NCBI RefSeq assembly: GCF_902460415.1
Contig: NZ_CABPTY010000001.1
Coordinates: forward strand, 62,001-126,000
DNA from: Campylobacter_A concisus_Y
Lineage (GTDB): Bacteria > Campylobacterota > Campylobacteria > Campylobacterales > Campylobacteraceae
Length of the DNA: 64,000 nt
Direction: 5' to 3'
Shown here: in pieces, positions 41,859-50,459 of the stretch
Position numbering within the stretch: the first letter of the stretch is position 1
Layout of the letters: each line of letters opens with the position of its first letter
Notes under the pieces: model-generated
The model's database searches: none
The model's input: only the letters and a program-made list of their open reading frames with translations
Told to the model about the DNA's origin: nothing
Translations under genes and position numbers: made by a program

Positions 41859-42508
41859 ATCACTCCTTTGATCTTTCTTAAATCATCTATAAAAATATTT
41901 TCAAAACTAGGATTTTTGCTGATCCACTCTGGCGAAAACGTTGGCAAAATAAGGCTATTTTCATTTTTTAAAATACTACCTCTTATGCTTGCAAATCCGC
42001 CTTTTAATAATAAATTTGGATATAAATGCATAAAAGCTTTCTCTCCTAAAGTCACGATTATCTTTGGCTTTATCAGCCTAATCTCTTCAAACAAATAAGG
42101 ACGACAAAGTTCAATAGAACGGATTAAAATCGGACTTTTATCATCATTTTGTGAAATTTCACACCGAAGTAGAGAACTTATATAAATTTCTTTTATATCT
42201 AAATTTAAACTATTTTTTATGGCATTTTCTAAAAATTTTTTACTGTTATTTTCATAAGAATCATTTTTTTTAGAAAATAATATAAACATGATTTTGCTAT
42301 TTTCATTGCCGATACCGGCTGTTACGTCTTTTGAGCTGTTTCGCAAAGAACAAAGAGAACATTTTTTTACTTCGCGGTTTAGCTCATCAATATTGTTGTA
42401 ATCATGATAATTGCTTAGACTAAGAAAATTTTTATCAATAAACTTATAACCAATTAGTTTTAAGAAAAATAATTTTTTTAAAAGCCTATTGTCTTTATTA
42501 AAATTCAT
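41855..42508 (-). CDS. Uracil-DNA-glycosylase family 4-like protein, catalytic motifs degenerate
   Basis: The 217-residue protein keeps the four cysteines of the iron-sulfur UDG families (Cys50, Cys53, Cys116, Cys135) and the KPKIIVTLGEKAFMHLYP core (residues about 148-164). But the first catalytic motif, normally GExPGxxED, reads MFILFSKKNDSYEN (about 74-87), and the second, normally containing HPS or HPA, reads LPTFSPEW (188-195) without the histidine. Uracil excision by the usual mechanism therefore seems unlikely. It overlaps the exported-protein gene and is divergent from rpmH. Confidence 0.75.
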   Translation of the reverse strand: MNFNKDNRLLKKLFFLKLIGYKFIDKNFLSLSNYHDYNNIDELNREVKKCSLCSLRNSSKDVTAGIGNENSKIMFILFSKKNDSYENNSKKFLENAIKNSLNLDIKEIYISSLLRCEISQNDDKSPILIRSIELCRPYLFEEIRLIKPKIIVTLGEKAFMHLYPNLLLKGGFASIRGSILKNENSLILPTFSPEWISKNPSFENIFIDDLRKIKGVI

Positions 42509-42590
42509 TTTTGGATTATAACTTGATTTGCTTAAAGTTTGAGTTATGGCTTTTTAAGCTAAGTCATTCAAAGGAATTTAAGTATTGCTT

Positions 42591-42599
42591 TGATAAAAT
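42591..42599 (+). promoter_or_regulatory. Probable rpmH operon promoter, -10
   Basis: TGATAAAAT, 32 bases before the rpmH ATG, resembles the Campylobacter -10 (TATAAAAT) and follows TTGCTT. The divergent UDG-like gene starts 83 bases upstream of it. Confidence 0.4.
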
Positions 42600-42630
42600 C
42601 CCACTTTTTACATTAACTTTAAGGATAGAA

Positions 42631-42765
42631 ATGAAAAGGACTTATCAGCCTCATAAAACCCCTAAAAAACGCACTCACGGCTTTCGCTTAAGAATGAAAA
42701 CTAAAAATGGACGAAAGGTAATAAACGCTAGACGTGCCAAAGGTAGAAAAAGATTGGCTGCTTAG
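42631..42765 (+). CDS. rpmH: Large ribosomal subunit protein bL34
   Basis: The 44-residue product MKRTYQPHKTPKKRTHGFRL... is a textbook bL34 ending in RRAKGRKRLAA. ATG 42631 has TAAGGAT upstream. A longer in-frame reading from 42511 is not homologous and is rejected. It is followed, with overlap of the reading frames, by rnpA, then yidD, yidC, jag and mnmE, the classic order. Confidence 0.97.
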   Translation: MKRTYQPHKTPKKRTHGFRLRMKTKNGRKVINARRAKGRKRLAA

Positions 42766-43088
42766 CTGGTTTTGAGTCGTTAAGCGGCTCAAAAGAATTC
42801 TCTCAAGTTTATAAAGAGGCTAGCAAGTGGCATTGTGATGCTTGCATTATTTTTTATAAACCAACAAATGAAAAAAAAATAGCAGTAGTTGCTAGTAAAA
42901 AAGTAGGAAAAGCGGTAGTTAGAAATAGAGCAAAAAGACTTTTGAGAGCCGCTTTTTTTAACATTTCTAGTGAATTAAAAGATGGCACATATATTATGAT
43001 CGCAAAAAATGGAATTACAGAAATTTCATTTGAAAAAATTTGTAAAAATTTAAGTTGGTCTACAAAAAAAATGGGATGTTTAAAATGA
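42753..43088 (+). CDS. rnpA: Ribonuclease P protein component RnpA, non-standard start
   Basis: RnpA is the protein cofactor of RNase P. The frame ending TGA 43086-43088 carries GFESLSGSKEFSQVYKEA, IAVVASKKVGKAVVRNRAKR (the RNR signature) and DGTYIMIAKNGITEISF, so the gene is intact. Upstream, the frame is closed by TAG at 42744-42746 and between there and the conserved part there is no ATG, GTG or TTG. The best start is ATT at 42753, inside rpmH, with AAAGGT about 9 bases before it; length would be 111 residues. The stop overlaps yidD (ATGA). The start codon is an inference. Confidence 0.85.
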   Translation: MGCLAGFESLSGSKEFSQVYKEASKWHCDACIIFYKPTNEKKIAVVASKKVGKAVVRNRAKRLLRAAFFNISSELKDGTYIMIAKNGITEISFEKICKNLSWSTKKMGCLK

Positions 43089-43426
43089 AAAAAATTGCGA
43101 TTAAAGCTATCGCTTTTTATCAAAAATATATTTCCATACTTCTACCAAAAAGCTGTCGCTATTACCCGACTTGCTCACAATACGCGATTTGGGAATTTCA
43201 AACAAATAGTTTTTTTTCTGCTTTTTTTGCAACATTTATGCGAATTTTAAGATGCAATCAACTTTTTAAAGGCGGTATCAACTACCCAATCATCTACAAA
43301 AAATTTAACTTATGTTTTATATCTCAAAAAAGTGATACCAGAAATGTAAATTTTTGGTTTGTCCCTTGTCAGAATGGTAAATTTTATGTCGTAAAAGTAT
43401 TAGATAAATTAAAGGAAAAAAATTAA
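43085..43426 (+). CDS. yidD: Membrane protein insertion efficiency factor YidD
   Basis: From ATG 43085 the product has 113 residues. It shows the family core FYQKYISILLPKSCRYYPTCSQYAIWEF (as two blocks around residues 13-40) and LRCNQLFKGG. YidD assists YidC in membrane protein insertion. The ATG overlaps the rnpA stop by 4 bases; an upstream in-frame ATG at 43055 lies inside rnpA and is not preferred. A C-terminal tail of about 35 residues exceeds the E. coli form (85 residues). yidC starts 1 base after its stop. Confidence 0.93.
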   Translation: MKKIAIKAIAFYQKYISILLPKSCRYYPTCSQYAIWEFQTNSFFSAFFATFMRILRCNQLFKGGINYPIIYKKFNLCFISQKSDTRNVNFWFVPCQNGKFYVVKVLDKLKEKN

Positions 43427-43427
43427 A

Positions 43428-44981
43428 ATGGAACAGATGTCTATGCAAAAAAGGTTGCTTCTTGCAGCGCTTTTATCTATTGTTTTTTTTATAGTGTATG
43501 ATTTTTTTATGCCAAAAAGAGTGGTGCCTGAGCAAAACCAAACTACAATGTCTCAAGCAATAGATCAAAATAAAGCTCCAAATATAAATCAAAATACTCC
43601 AAAATCAAATGAAAATTTAGCTTCAAACGAGATAATCGCTACTATCAAAGGTCAAAGCTACGAAGCAAAAATAGATAAGCTAGGAAGAATTTCAAAATTC
43701 TATCTAACTGAAGAGAAATATAAAACAGAAGATGGCAACAAAATCGAGCTTGTTTCGCAAAATCCATTGCCACTTGAGCTTAGATTTAACGATAGTATGC
43801 TAAATGCCGATGCTTTTAAGGTCGCATATAGTAGTGACGCTAGAGAGATAGATGCCAGCAGCGAGCCTAGAACCATAAAACTTACTCAAAATTTAGATGG
43901 CGTCACAATTACAAAAAATATCAAATTTTATCCAAATGGTAGATATGAAGTTGAAGTAAATTTAAGTAAAAATGTTGATTATTTCATCACTCCTGGTTTT
44001 AGACCAAATATCGCGATAGATAGCTACACAGTTCATGGCATTATGCTTAGAAACACAGACGATAGCCTAAATATCATAGAAGATGGCGATACAAAAGAGG
44101 TTAAAAACTATGCAAATACCACAATAGCAGCCGCCTCTGATAGATACTATACGACGCTATTTTACTCATTTGAAAAGCCATTTGAAGTAGCCGTAGACAA
44201 AGATTCTAACAATAATCCTATTCTTTTTGTAAAGGCAAATGATAATTTAAAATTAGGCGCATATATCGGACCAAAAGAGCATAAAATTTTAAGCTCAATG
44301 GACGAGAGACTAAACGACGTTATTGAGTATGGTTGGTTTACATTTATAGCAAAACCGATGTTTGCATTTTTAAATTTCTTGCATAACTACATTGGCAACT
44401 GGGGTTGGGCAATAGTTGTGCTAACACTTGTTATAAGGATAGTTTTATTCCCACTTACATATAAGGGTATGTTATCCATGAACAAGCTTAAAGAGCTTGC
44501 TCCAAAGGTAAAAGAGCTTCAGACAAAATATAAAGATGATAAGCAAAAAATGCAAGTTCATATGATGGAACTTTATAAAAAGCATGGCGCAAATCCAATG
44601 GGTGGATGCTTGCCGATCTTGCTTCAAATCCCAGTATTTTTTGCGATCTACCGCGTTTTACTAAATGCGATCGAGCTAAAAGGTGCTCCTTGGGTACTTT
44701 GGATACACGATCTTTCGGTAATGGATCCATATTTTGTATTACCTATTTTGATGGGTCTAACTATGTTTTTACAGCAAAAGCTTACACCAACGACATTTAC
44801 TGATCCTATGCAAGAAAAGGTGATGAAATTTTTACCTCTTATATTTACATTTTTCTTCGTGACATTCCCAGCTGGTCTTACGCTTTACTGGTTTGTAAAT
44901 AACGTTTGCTCGGTTGTTCAGCAAGTATTTGTAAATAAACTTTTTGAAAAACATAAAAAAGCTACGGAGGTAAAGGCTTAA
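43428..44981 (+). CDS. yidC: Membrane protein insertase YidC
   Basis: YidC inserts and folds inner-membrane proteins. The 517-residue product has an N-terminal membrane anchor (about 8-26), a large periplasmic domain and a C-terminal insertase core. GWAIVVLTLVIRIVLFPLTY carries the conserved Arg of the groove, and ANPMGGCLPILLQIPVFFAI is the second core motif. The tail is basic. The jag ATG overlaps its stop by one base. Start and length match other Campylobacter. Confidence 0.97.
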   Translation: MEQMSMQKRLLLAALLSIVFFIVYDFFMPKRVVPEQNQTTMSQAIDQNKAPNINQNTPKSNENLASNEIIATIKGQSYEAKIDKLGRISKFYLTEEKYKTEDGNKIELVSQNPLPLELRFNDSMLNADAFKVAYSSDAREIDASSEPRTIKLTQNLDGVTITKNIKFYPNGRYEVEVNLSKNVDYFITPGFRPNIAIDSYTVHGIMLRNTDDSLNIIEDGDTKEVKNYANTTIAAASDRYYTTLFYSFEKPFEVAVDKDSNNNPILFVKANDNLKLGAYIGPKEHKILSSMDERLNDVIEYGWFTFIAKPMFAFLNFLHNYIGNWGWAIVVLTLVIRIVLFPLTYKGMLSMNKLKELAPKVKELQTKYKDDKQKMQVHMMELYKKHGANPMGGCLPILLQIPVFFAIYRVLLNAIELKGAPWVLWIHDLSVMDPYFVLPILMGLTMFLQQKLTPTTFTDPMQEKVMKFLPLIFTFFFVTFPAGLTLYWFVNNVCSVVQQVFVNKLFEKHKKATEVKA

Positions 44982-46042
44982 TGAAAATAGAAGCAAATAC
45001 CCTTCAAGAGGCATTTCAAAAGGCAGCTGAGCAGCTTAACTGCTCAGTAACTCAGCTTGATATAAAAGTTTTACAGCATCCAAGCAGTGGTTTTTTGGGA
45101 TTTTTTAAAAGAAGTGCGATCATTGAAGCAAGTTTAGAAAATCAGCCAAAACCACAACACAAGCCAAAAAATGATAAAAATTTTGTTAAAAAAAATGATG
45201 AGAACGAGGCTATAAAAGAGGATAAAAAGCAAGCTAAAAAACACGATCATAGTGATAAAAAGCGAGGCTCTAAAAAACATAGAGATGAAAAAAGCGAAAC
45301 TAAATTTGAGCAAAAAGAGCATAAAAATGAAAAGTCAAATTTAAGTGAAAAAAATGAAGCTCTAGCTAAAGATGCATTTGCTCAAAAGAGTGAAGAAGAG
45401 GCTGAACCAGGATATGTGATAAAGAGACTTGATGAGCCAAAAGAAATAAAGGAGCCACAAGCTGGTAAAAATGCTCCTAAAAATATTTTAGATAATTCTA
45501 TTATTGAAAATTTTAACCAAACTGATGAAGAGAGTGCGGCTCAAGCTTTACAAAAAGAAAAAAAAGAAAAAGCAGCAATCGACTTTGATAAAATTTTACC
45601 TGAGATCAAAGAGGGCATGAATCGTCTTTTTAAGGCAAGTTGTTTTGATATTAGTAAAATTGAAGTTAGCAAATTTGACGATGAAACGGTGCTTATAGAG
45701 CTTGATGGAGCTGATGCGGCTCTACTTATAGGTAAAGAAGGTTATAGGTATAAAGCGATATCTTACATGCTTTATAACTGGCTAAACTCAAAATACAACC
45801 TTGCTATCCGCCTTGAAATTGCGCAATTTTTGCAAAATCAAGAAGCGATGATGGATCAATATCTAAATGGCGTGATCGAGCGTGTGCAAAATAGCGGTAG
45901 AGCTCAAACTAAGCCACTTGATGGGGTTTTGGTTAAGATCGCGCTTGAGAAGCTTCGCGAAAAATTTCCAGATAAATATGTCGGTATAAAAAGTGGCAAT
46001 GACGGCAAATTTGTCGTTGTAAATGACTTTTTCAAAAAATGA
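44981..46042 (+). CDS. jag: RNA-binding protein Jag/KhpB (Jag_N-KH-R3H)
   Basis: The 353-residue protein has the Jag N-terminal domain (about 1-50, MKIEANTLQEAFQKAAEQL), a 150-residue linker extremely rich in Lys and Glu, a KH domain (about 215-275, with LLIGKEGYRYKAISYM) and an R3H domain (about 280-350, QNSGRAQTKPL). KhpB proteins bind RNA together with KhpA and influence division and wall synthesis. The gene overlaps yidC by one base and mnmE by four. Confidence 0.93.
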   Translation: MKIEANTLQEAFQKAAEQLNCSVTQLDIKVLQHPSSGFLGFFKRSAIIEASLENQPKPQHKPKNDKNFVKKNDENEAIKEDKKQAKKHDHSDKKRGSKKHRDEKSETKFEQKEHKNEKSNLSEKNEALAKDAFAQKSEEEAEPGYVIKRLDEPKEIKEPQAGKNAPKNILDNSIIENFNQTDEESAAQALQKEKKEKAAIDFDKILPEIKEGMNRLFKASCFDISKIEVSKFDDETVLIELDGADAALLIGKEGYRYKAISYMLYNWLNSKYNLAIRLEIAQFLQNQEAMMDQYLNGVIERVQNSGRAQTKPLDGVLVKIALEKLREKFPDKYVGIKSGNDGKFVVVNDFFKK

Positions 46043-47364
46043 GTGAAACTATCGTAGCCCTTGCCACAGCTTATGGCGTTGGCTCAGTTTCTATCGTAAG
46101 GCTTAGTGGCAAGGACGCCCTAGCTATCTCTTTAAAACTCCTTAAACTTTCAAATTTAGAGCCAAGATATGCAAAACTAGCTAAAATTTACTCCCTTGAT
46201 GATGAAATTTTAGACGAGGGCATCGTTATATATTTTAAAGCCCCAGCAAGCTTTACAGGCGAGGATATCGTCGAATTTCAAACTCATGGTGGCGTGATGG
46301 TTAGTGAGAGAATTTTAAATGAGCTAATAAAAGCTGGCGCAAGGCTTGCTATGCCTGGCGAGTTTAGTAAGCGAGCATTTTTAAATGGCAAGATGGATCT
46401 AGCCAAGGCTGAGGCTATGCAGGGGCTCATCACTTCAAAAAGTGAGATCGCTGCTAAAATTTTGACCCGCCAGATGCAGGGCGATCTTAGTAGATTTGTT
46501 AGTGAGATCAGAAGCGAAGTGGTCAAAACTCTTGCTTTTGTGGAGACAATGATTGACTATGCTGATGATGATTTGCCTGCAAATTTACTAGAGCAGACTA
46601 AGCAGATGCTTTTAAAAAATAGCGAGAAGCTAGAGCGCATAGCCACTCTTAGCGAGCAAAGAAGAGGGCTAATAGATGGCTTTAAGATCGCTATCGTTGG
46701 TAAGCCAAATGTTGGCAAAAGCTCCATTTTAAACTCGTTTTTGGCATACGAGAGAGCGATCGTTAGCGACGAGGCGGGCACGACCAGAGATAGGATAGAA
46801 GAAAATTTTAAGATCGGCTCACATCTAGTTCGTATAATAGACACCGCAGGCATCAGAAAAGATGCTGGAAGGATCGAGCAAATCGGCATAAATTACTCAA
46901 TCTCAGCCATAAACGAAGCTGACATTATCCTAGCTGTTTTTGATGGCTCAAACCCAAGCGATGAGCAAGACAAAGAGATAATTAGGCTTGTTTCTAACTC
47001 AAATAAAAAAGCTTTTTTCATCTTAAACAAAAGCGATCTAGCGTTTAAATTTGATATAGAGCTAGAGGGCGCTATCAAAATTTCAGCAAAAACTGATACG
47101 AGCGTAGTTTTAAAAGAGCTTGAAAGCTACCTCAAGACACAAGATACCGACGAGATCATGCTAAGCTCAAACCGCCAAATTTTAAGCTGTAAAGAGGCGA
47201 GTGAGGCTTTAAAAAGAGCGTTTTTTAGACTAAATGAAGAGGAGCTAGAAATTTTCGCTTACGAGTTAAATACCGCGATAAAGGCGCTTGCAAGCATCAC
47301 AAAGCCATTTGAAAGAAGTGAAATTTTAGACGAGATGTTTAGCCATTTTTGTTTAGGAAAATGA
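46039..47364 (+). CDS. mnmE: tRNA modification GTPase MnmE
   Basis: MnmE with MnmG installs aminomethyl groups at the wobble uridine of certain tRNAs. The 441-residue product has the folate-binding N-terminal domain, a GTPase domain with G1 GKPNVGKS at 221-228, TTRD switch I and DTAG G3, NKSD G4, and ends with the conserved C-terminal FCLGK. Overlap with jag is ATGA. A terminator is not obvious; the next gene follows after 42 bases with its own AAAGGAG site. Confidence 0.96.
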   Translation: MSETIVALATAYGVGSVSIVRLSGKDALAISLKLLKLSNLEPRYAKLAKIYSLDDEILDEGIVIYFKAPASFTGEDIVEFQTHGGVMVSERILNELIKAGARLAMPGEFSKRAFLNGKMDLAKAEAMQGLITSKSEIAAKILTRQMQGDLSRFVSEIRSEVVKTLAFVETMIDYADDDLPANLLEQTKQMLLKNSEKLERIATLSEQRRGLIDGFKIAIVGKPNVGKSSILNSFLAYERAIVSDEAGTTRDRIEENFKIGSHLVRIIDTAGIRKDAGRIEQIGINYSISAINEADIILAVFDGSNPSDEQDKEIIRLVSNSNKKAFFILNKSDLAFKFDIELEGAIKISAKTDTSVVLKELESYLKTQDTDEIMLSSNRQILSCKEASEALKRAFFRLNEEELEIFAYELNTAIKALASITKPFERSEILDEMFSHFCLGK

Positions 47365-47406
47365 TACTTTTCTTGACTAAAATTTACGTTTTTTAAAGGA
47401 GATAAG

Positions 47407-47994
47407 ATGAAAATTTTACTTATAAATGGTGGTAAAAAATTTGCCCACTCAGATGGTAGACTAAATCAAACACTTCACGACCTTGCATGCGTGAAGCTCG
47501 TAAAAATGGGTCACGAGATAAAGCAAACTACAATAGATCAAGGCTATGATATCGAGGCTGAGGTCGAAAAATTTCTCTGGATGGACGCAGTAGTTTGGCA
47601 GATGCCAGCTTGGTGGATGGGTGAGCCTTGGATAGTTAAAAAATATATCGACGAGGTCTTTACCGCAGGCCACGGCAAGCTTTATACGAGCGATGGCAGA
47701 CACAGGGTCGATCCAACTAAAAACTACGGCAAAGGCGGCTTGTTAAATGACAAGCAGTTTATGCTAAGCCTTACTTGGAACGCTCCAACCGAGGCTTTTA
47801 GTGATCCAAACGAGTTTTTTGAGGCGCGTGGCGTTGATGGAGTTTACTTTCATTTTAGAAAGGCAAATGAGTTTTTAGGCATGAAATCGCTCCCACACTT
47901 TATCTGCTGCGATGTTATCAAGATGCCAGATGTTCCAAGATACATAAAAGAGTATGAAGCGCATCTTGAAAAAGTTTTTAAAAATACAAAATAG
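47407..47994 (+). CDS. mdaB: NAD(P)H quinone oxidoreductase MdaB
   Basis: A 195-residue flavodoxin-fold protein that reduces quinones with two electrons and protects against oxidative stress. It opens with KILLINGGKKFAHSDGRLN and shows WQMPAWWMGEPWIVKKYIDEVF and GKLYTSDGRHR, characteristic of MdaB (well studied in Helicobacter). No signal peptide. Strong ribosome site AAAGGAGA. It is a single gene inserted between mnmE and purL, which are neighbours in C. jejuni as I recall. Confidence 0.9.
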   Translation: MKILLINGGKKFAHSDGRLNQTLHDLACVKLVKMGHEIKQTTIDQGYDIEAEVEKFLWMDAVVWQMPAWWMGEPWIVKKYIDEVFTAGHGKLYTSDGRHRVDPTKNYGKGGLLNDKQFMLSLTWNAPTEAFSDPNEFFEARGVDGVYFHFRKANEFLGMKSLPHFICCDVIKMPDVPRYIKEYEAHLEKVFKNTK

Positions 47995-48033
47995 AAATTT
48001 AAATTAGAAACAAAACCGCAAATATAAATAAAA

Positions 48034-48052
48034 GTGGCAATAAAATAGCCAC
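48034..48052 (+). terminator. Weak hairpin downstream of mdaB
   Basis: GTGGC and GCCAC can pair around a 9-base loop 40 bases after the mdaB stop. The stem is only 5 bp and no clear T run follows, so it is a tentative terminator. The rest of the 272-base gap to purL shows nothing else distinct. Confidence 0.3.
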
Positions 48053-48266
48053 GAGCTAGTTTTGAAAATTTTGCTACTTTTTATTACTATGCTAGCAAAA
48101 ATAAAGCACTGGTATAAATTTTAAAAATGCTAATATAAAAAGGCCTTATCAAAGTAGGCAAATTTCTCTCAATAATGCTTTATCCTGCTAAATTTCAAAA
48201 GGCTTTTTAGTAACTTTTTATAAGCAAGATTGTAAAATGGCTTAAAATTCTTAAAAGGTTACATCA

Positions 48267-50456
48267 ATGGATAAAGCTACCATACAAGCACATAAAATCA
48301 GCGATGAAGAGTATGAAGAGATCTTAAAAATTTTAGGACGCGAGCCAAATTTACTAGAGCTTGGCATATTTTCAGCGATGTGGAGCGAGCACTGCAGCTA
48401 TAAATCAAGCAAAAAATACCTAAACGGCTTTCCGACAAAGGCCCCTTGGGTCATCCAAGGACCTGGCGAAAATGCCGGTGTCATCGACGTTGGAGACGGG
48501 GTTGCGGCTGTGTTTAAGATGGAGAGTCACAACCATCCAAGCTTTATCGAGCCGTTTCAAGGTGCTGCCACTGGCGTTGGTGGAATTTTAAGAGACGTCT
48601 TTACGATGGGCGCAAGGGTTGTTGCGAACATGAACTCGCTTCGTTTTGGTGAGATAAGAGGCGAGAGCGAACTATCCAAAAAACATAGATATCTGCTAAA
48701 AGGAAGCGTCGCTGGTATCGGACACTACGGTAACTGCATGGGTATCCCAACGATCGGCGGCGAAACCACTTTTGATCCTAGCTTTAATGGCAATATCCTA
48801 ATCAACGCCTTTGCACTTGGCCTTTGCAAAAGTGATGAAATTTTCTATGGCAAGGCTGAAGGTGTTGGCAATCCAGTCATTTACGTGGGCTCAAAGACTG
48901 GCAGAGATGGACTTGGTGGCGCTGTGATGGCGAGCGATAGCTTTAACGACGAGAACAAATCGCTTCGCCCAACGGTGCAGGTGGGTGATCCATTTGCTGA
49001 GAAGCTGCTTATGGAAGCTTGCTTGGAGCTCTTTAAAAAAGACTACATCATCGGTATCCAAGACATGGGTGCAGCGGGGCTTACAAGCTCTAGCTTTGAA
49101 ATGGCTGGCAGAAGTGGCAGCGGTATGAAGATGTATCTAGACCGCGTACCGATGCGCGAAGTTGGCATGACGCCTTATGAGCTGATGCTAAGTGAGTCTC
49201 AAGAGCGTATGCTAATATGTGCAAAAAAAGGCCATGAGCAAAAGGTGCTTGAAATTTTTAGAAAGTGGGACCTTGACGCTGAGATCATCGGCGAGGTCAC
49301 AAGTAGCGGCGTGATGCAGCTTTACTGGTATGGTGAGCTTGCAGGCGAAATCCCTATCGGCCCACTTAGCGAGGCAGCTCCAGTGCTTGATCGCCCAGTC
49401 GCACGTCCAAAATACCTTGATGAGATAGCAAATTTAAAAATTCCAAATAATGTCGATAACAAAATCGCATTTTTCAAGCTTTTAAAAGAGCCAGAGGTGC
49501 TAAATAAAAGCTTTATCTACGATCAATATGACGCAAATATCCAGACAAATACTATAAAACAGCCCGGACACTTAGGCGCTGCAAGTATCAGAGTAAAAGG
49601 CACTAAAAAGGCTGTCTCTATGGCTGCGCAGTGCGATCCAAGAGCAAATTTTGTTGATCCAAAAATAGGCGCTGCAAGAGCCGTTGCTGCAGCTGGTAGA
49701 AAAGTAGCGATGAGTGGCGCTATGCCACTTGCGATCACCGACTGTCTAAACTATGGCAACCCGCAAAATCCAGAGGTTATGTGGCAGTTTAAAGAGGGAT
49801 GTGAAGGCATAAAAGAGGCTTGCCGTGAGCTAAATACGCCAGTTGTTAGCGGTAACGTGAGCCTCTATAACGACACTGACGGCGTTAGCGTCTATCCAAC
49901 GCCAGCCATTGTCACAGTAGGTGTAAATGAAGATATGAACTTAAATCTAAAAAGCACATTTTTAAGCGAGGGCAGGGCGATTTACTTGCTTGGCGAGACA
50001 AGTGGAGAATTTGCTGCTTCACTTTACGCAAAGGCGCTATTTAACGTGGTTGGTGGCAAGCTAAAAGAGGTTGATTATAAAACTGAGCGAGCCCTTTGGG
50101 ACCTAGTGATAGAGGCAAATAAAGAGCAAATTTTAGAGTTTGCAAATAGCGTAGGCGTAGGCGGTCTTGCTATCACGCTAGCAAAAATGGCTAGCATCTC
50201 AAACATCGGTGTAAATTGCGAAGTGAAATTTAAAGAGCCAAATTTCATCTTTGATGAAAGCTTTTCAAGAGCAGTCGTAGGAGTGAAAGACGAGGCTAAA
50301 TTTGAAGCGCTTGCTACCAAATTTGGTGTGAAATTTGAAAAGATCGGCGTTAGTGGTGGCAGAAGATTTAAACTAAATGATATCGATGAGAGTATGGATG
50401 AGATAAGAGAAATTTATCTAAATGAGTTTGCAAAAATCGTTAGAAAAGAGGATTAA
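48267..50456 (+). CDS. purL: Phosphoribosylformylglycinamidine synthase, large subunit PurL
   Basis: PurL carries out the fourth step of purine synthesis with PurS and PurQ, which are not in this window. The 729-residue product is the small (non-fused) form. It shows SEHCSYKSSKKYL near residue 37, KMESHNHPSFIEP with catalytic His, and IQDMGAAGLTSSSFEMA. AAAGGT lies upstream of the ATG. It begins a purine run that ends with purH 4.4 kb later, interrupted by three genes not known to belong to the pathway. Confidence 0.97.
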   Translation: MDKATIQAHKISDEEYEEILKILGREPNLLELGIFSAMWSEHCSYKSSKKYLNGFPTKAPWVIQGPGENAGVIDVGDGVAAVFKMESHNHPSFIEPFQGAATGVGGILRDVFTMGARVVANMNSLRFGEIRGESELSKKHRYLLKGSVAGIGHYGNCMGIPTIGGETTFDPSFNGNILINAFALGLCKSDEIFYGKAEGVGNPVIYVGSKTGRDGLGGAVMASDSFNDENKSLRPTVQVGDPFAEKLLMEACLELFKKDYIIGIQDMGAAGLTSSSFEMAGRSGSGMKMYLDRVPMREVGMTPYELMLSESQERMLICAKKGHEQKVLEIFRKWDLDAEIIGEVTSSGVMQLYWYGELAGEIPIGPLSEAAPVLDRPVARPKYLDEIANLKIPNNVDNKIAFFKLLKEPEVLNKSFIYDQYDANIQTNTIKQPGHLGAASIRVKGTKKAVSMAAQCDPRANFVDPKIGAARAVAAAGRKVAMSGAMPLAITDCLNYGNPQNPEVMWQFKEGCEGIKEACRELNTPVVSGNVSLYNDTDGVSVYPTPAIVTVGVNEDMNLNLKSTFLSEGRAIYLLGETSGEFAASLYAKALFNVVGGKLKEVDYKTERALWDLVIEANKEQILEFANSVGVGGLAITLAKMASISNIGVNCEVKFKEPNFIFDESFSRAVVGVKDEAKFEALATKFGVKFEKIGVSGGRRFKLNDIDESMDEIREIYLNEFAKIVRKED

Positions 50457-50459
50457 GAA

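Noticed and set aside
42511..42630. Long frame fused to the front of rpmH
   Set aside because: bL34 is 44-46 residues and begins MKRTYQP; the upstream part covers the promoter region and matches nothing.
42865..42880. Run of nine A in rnpA as a possible phase-variable tract
   Set aside because: A runs of this length are common in this AT-rich genome; contingency genes in Campylobacter mostly use G or C runs, and rnpA is essential.
42631..47364. The rpmH-rnpA-yidD-yidC-jag-mnmE cluster as a sign of the replication origin
   Set aside because: No dnaA, dnaN or cluster of DnaA boxes is seen beside it, and in Campylobacterota this cluster is not tied to oriC.
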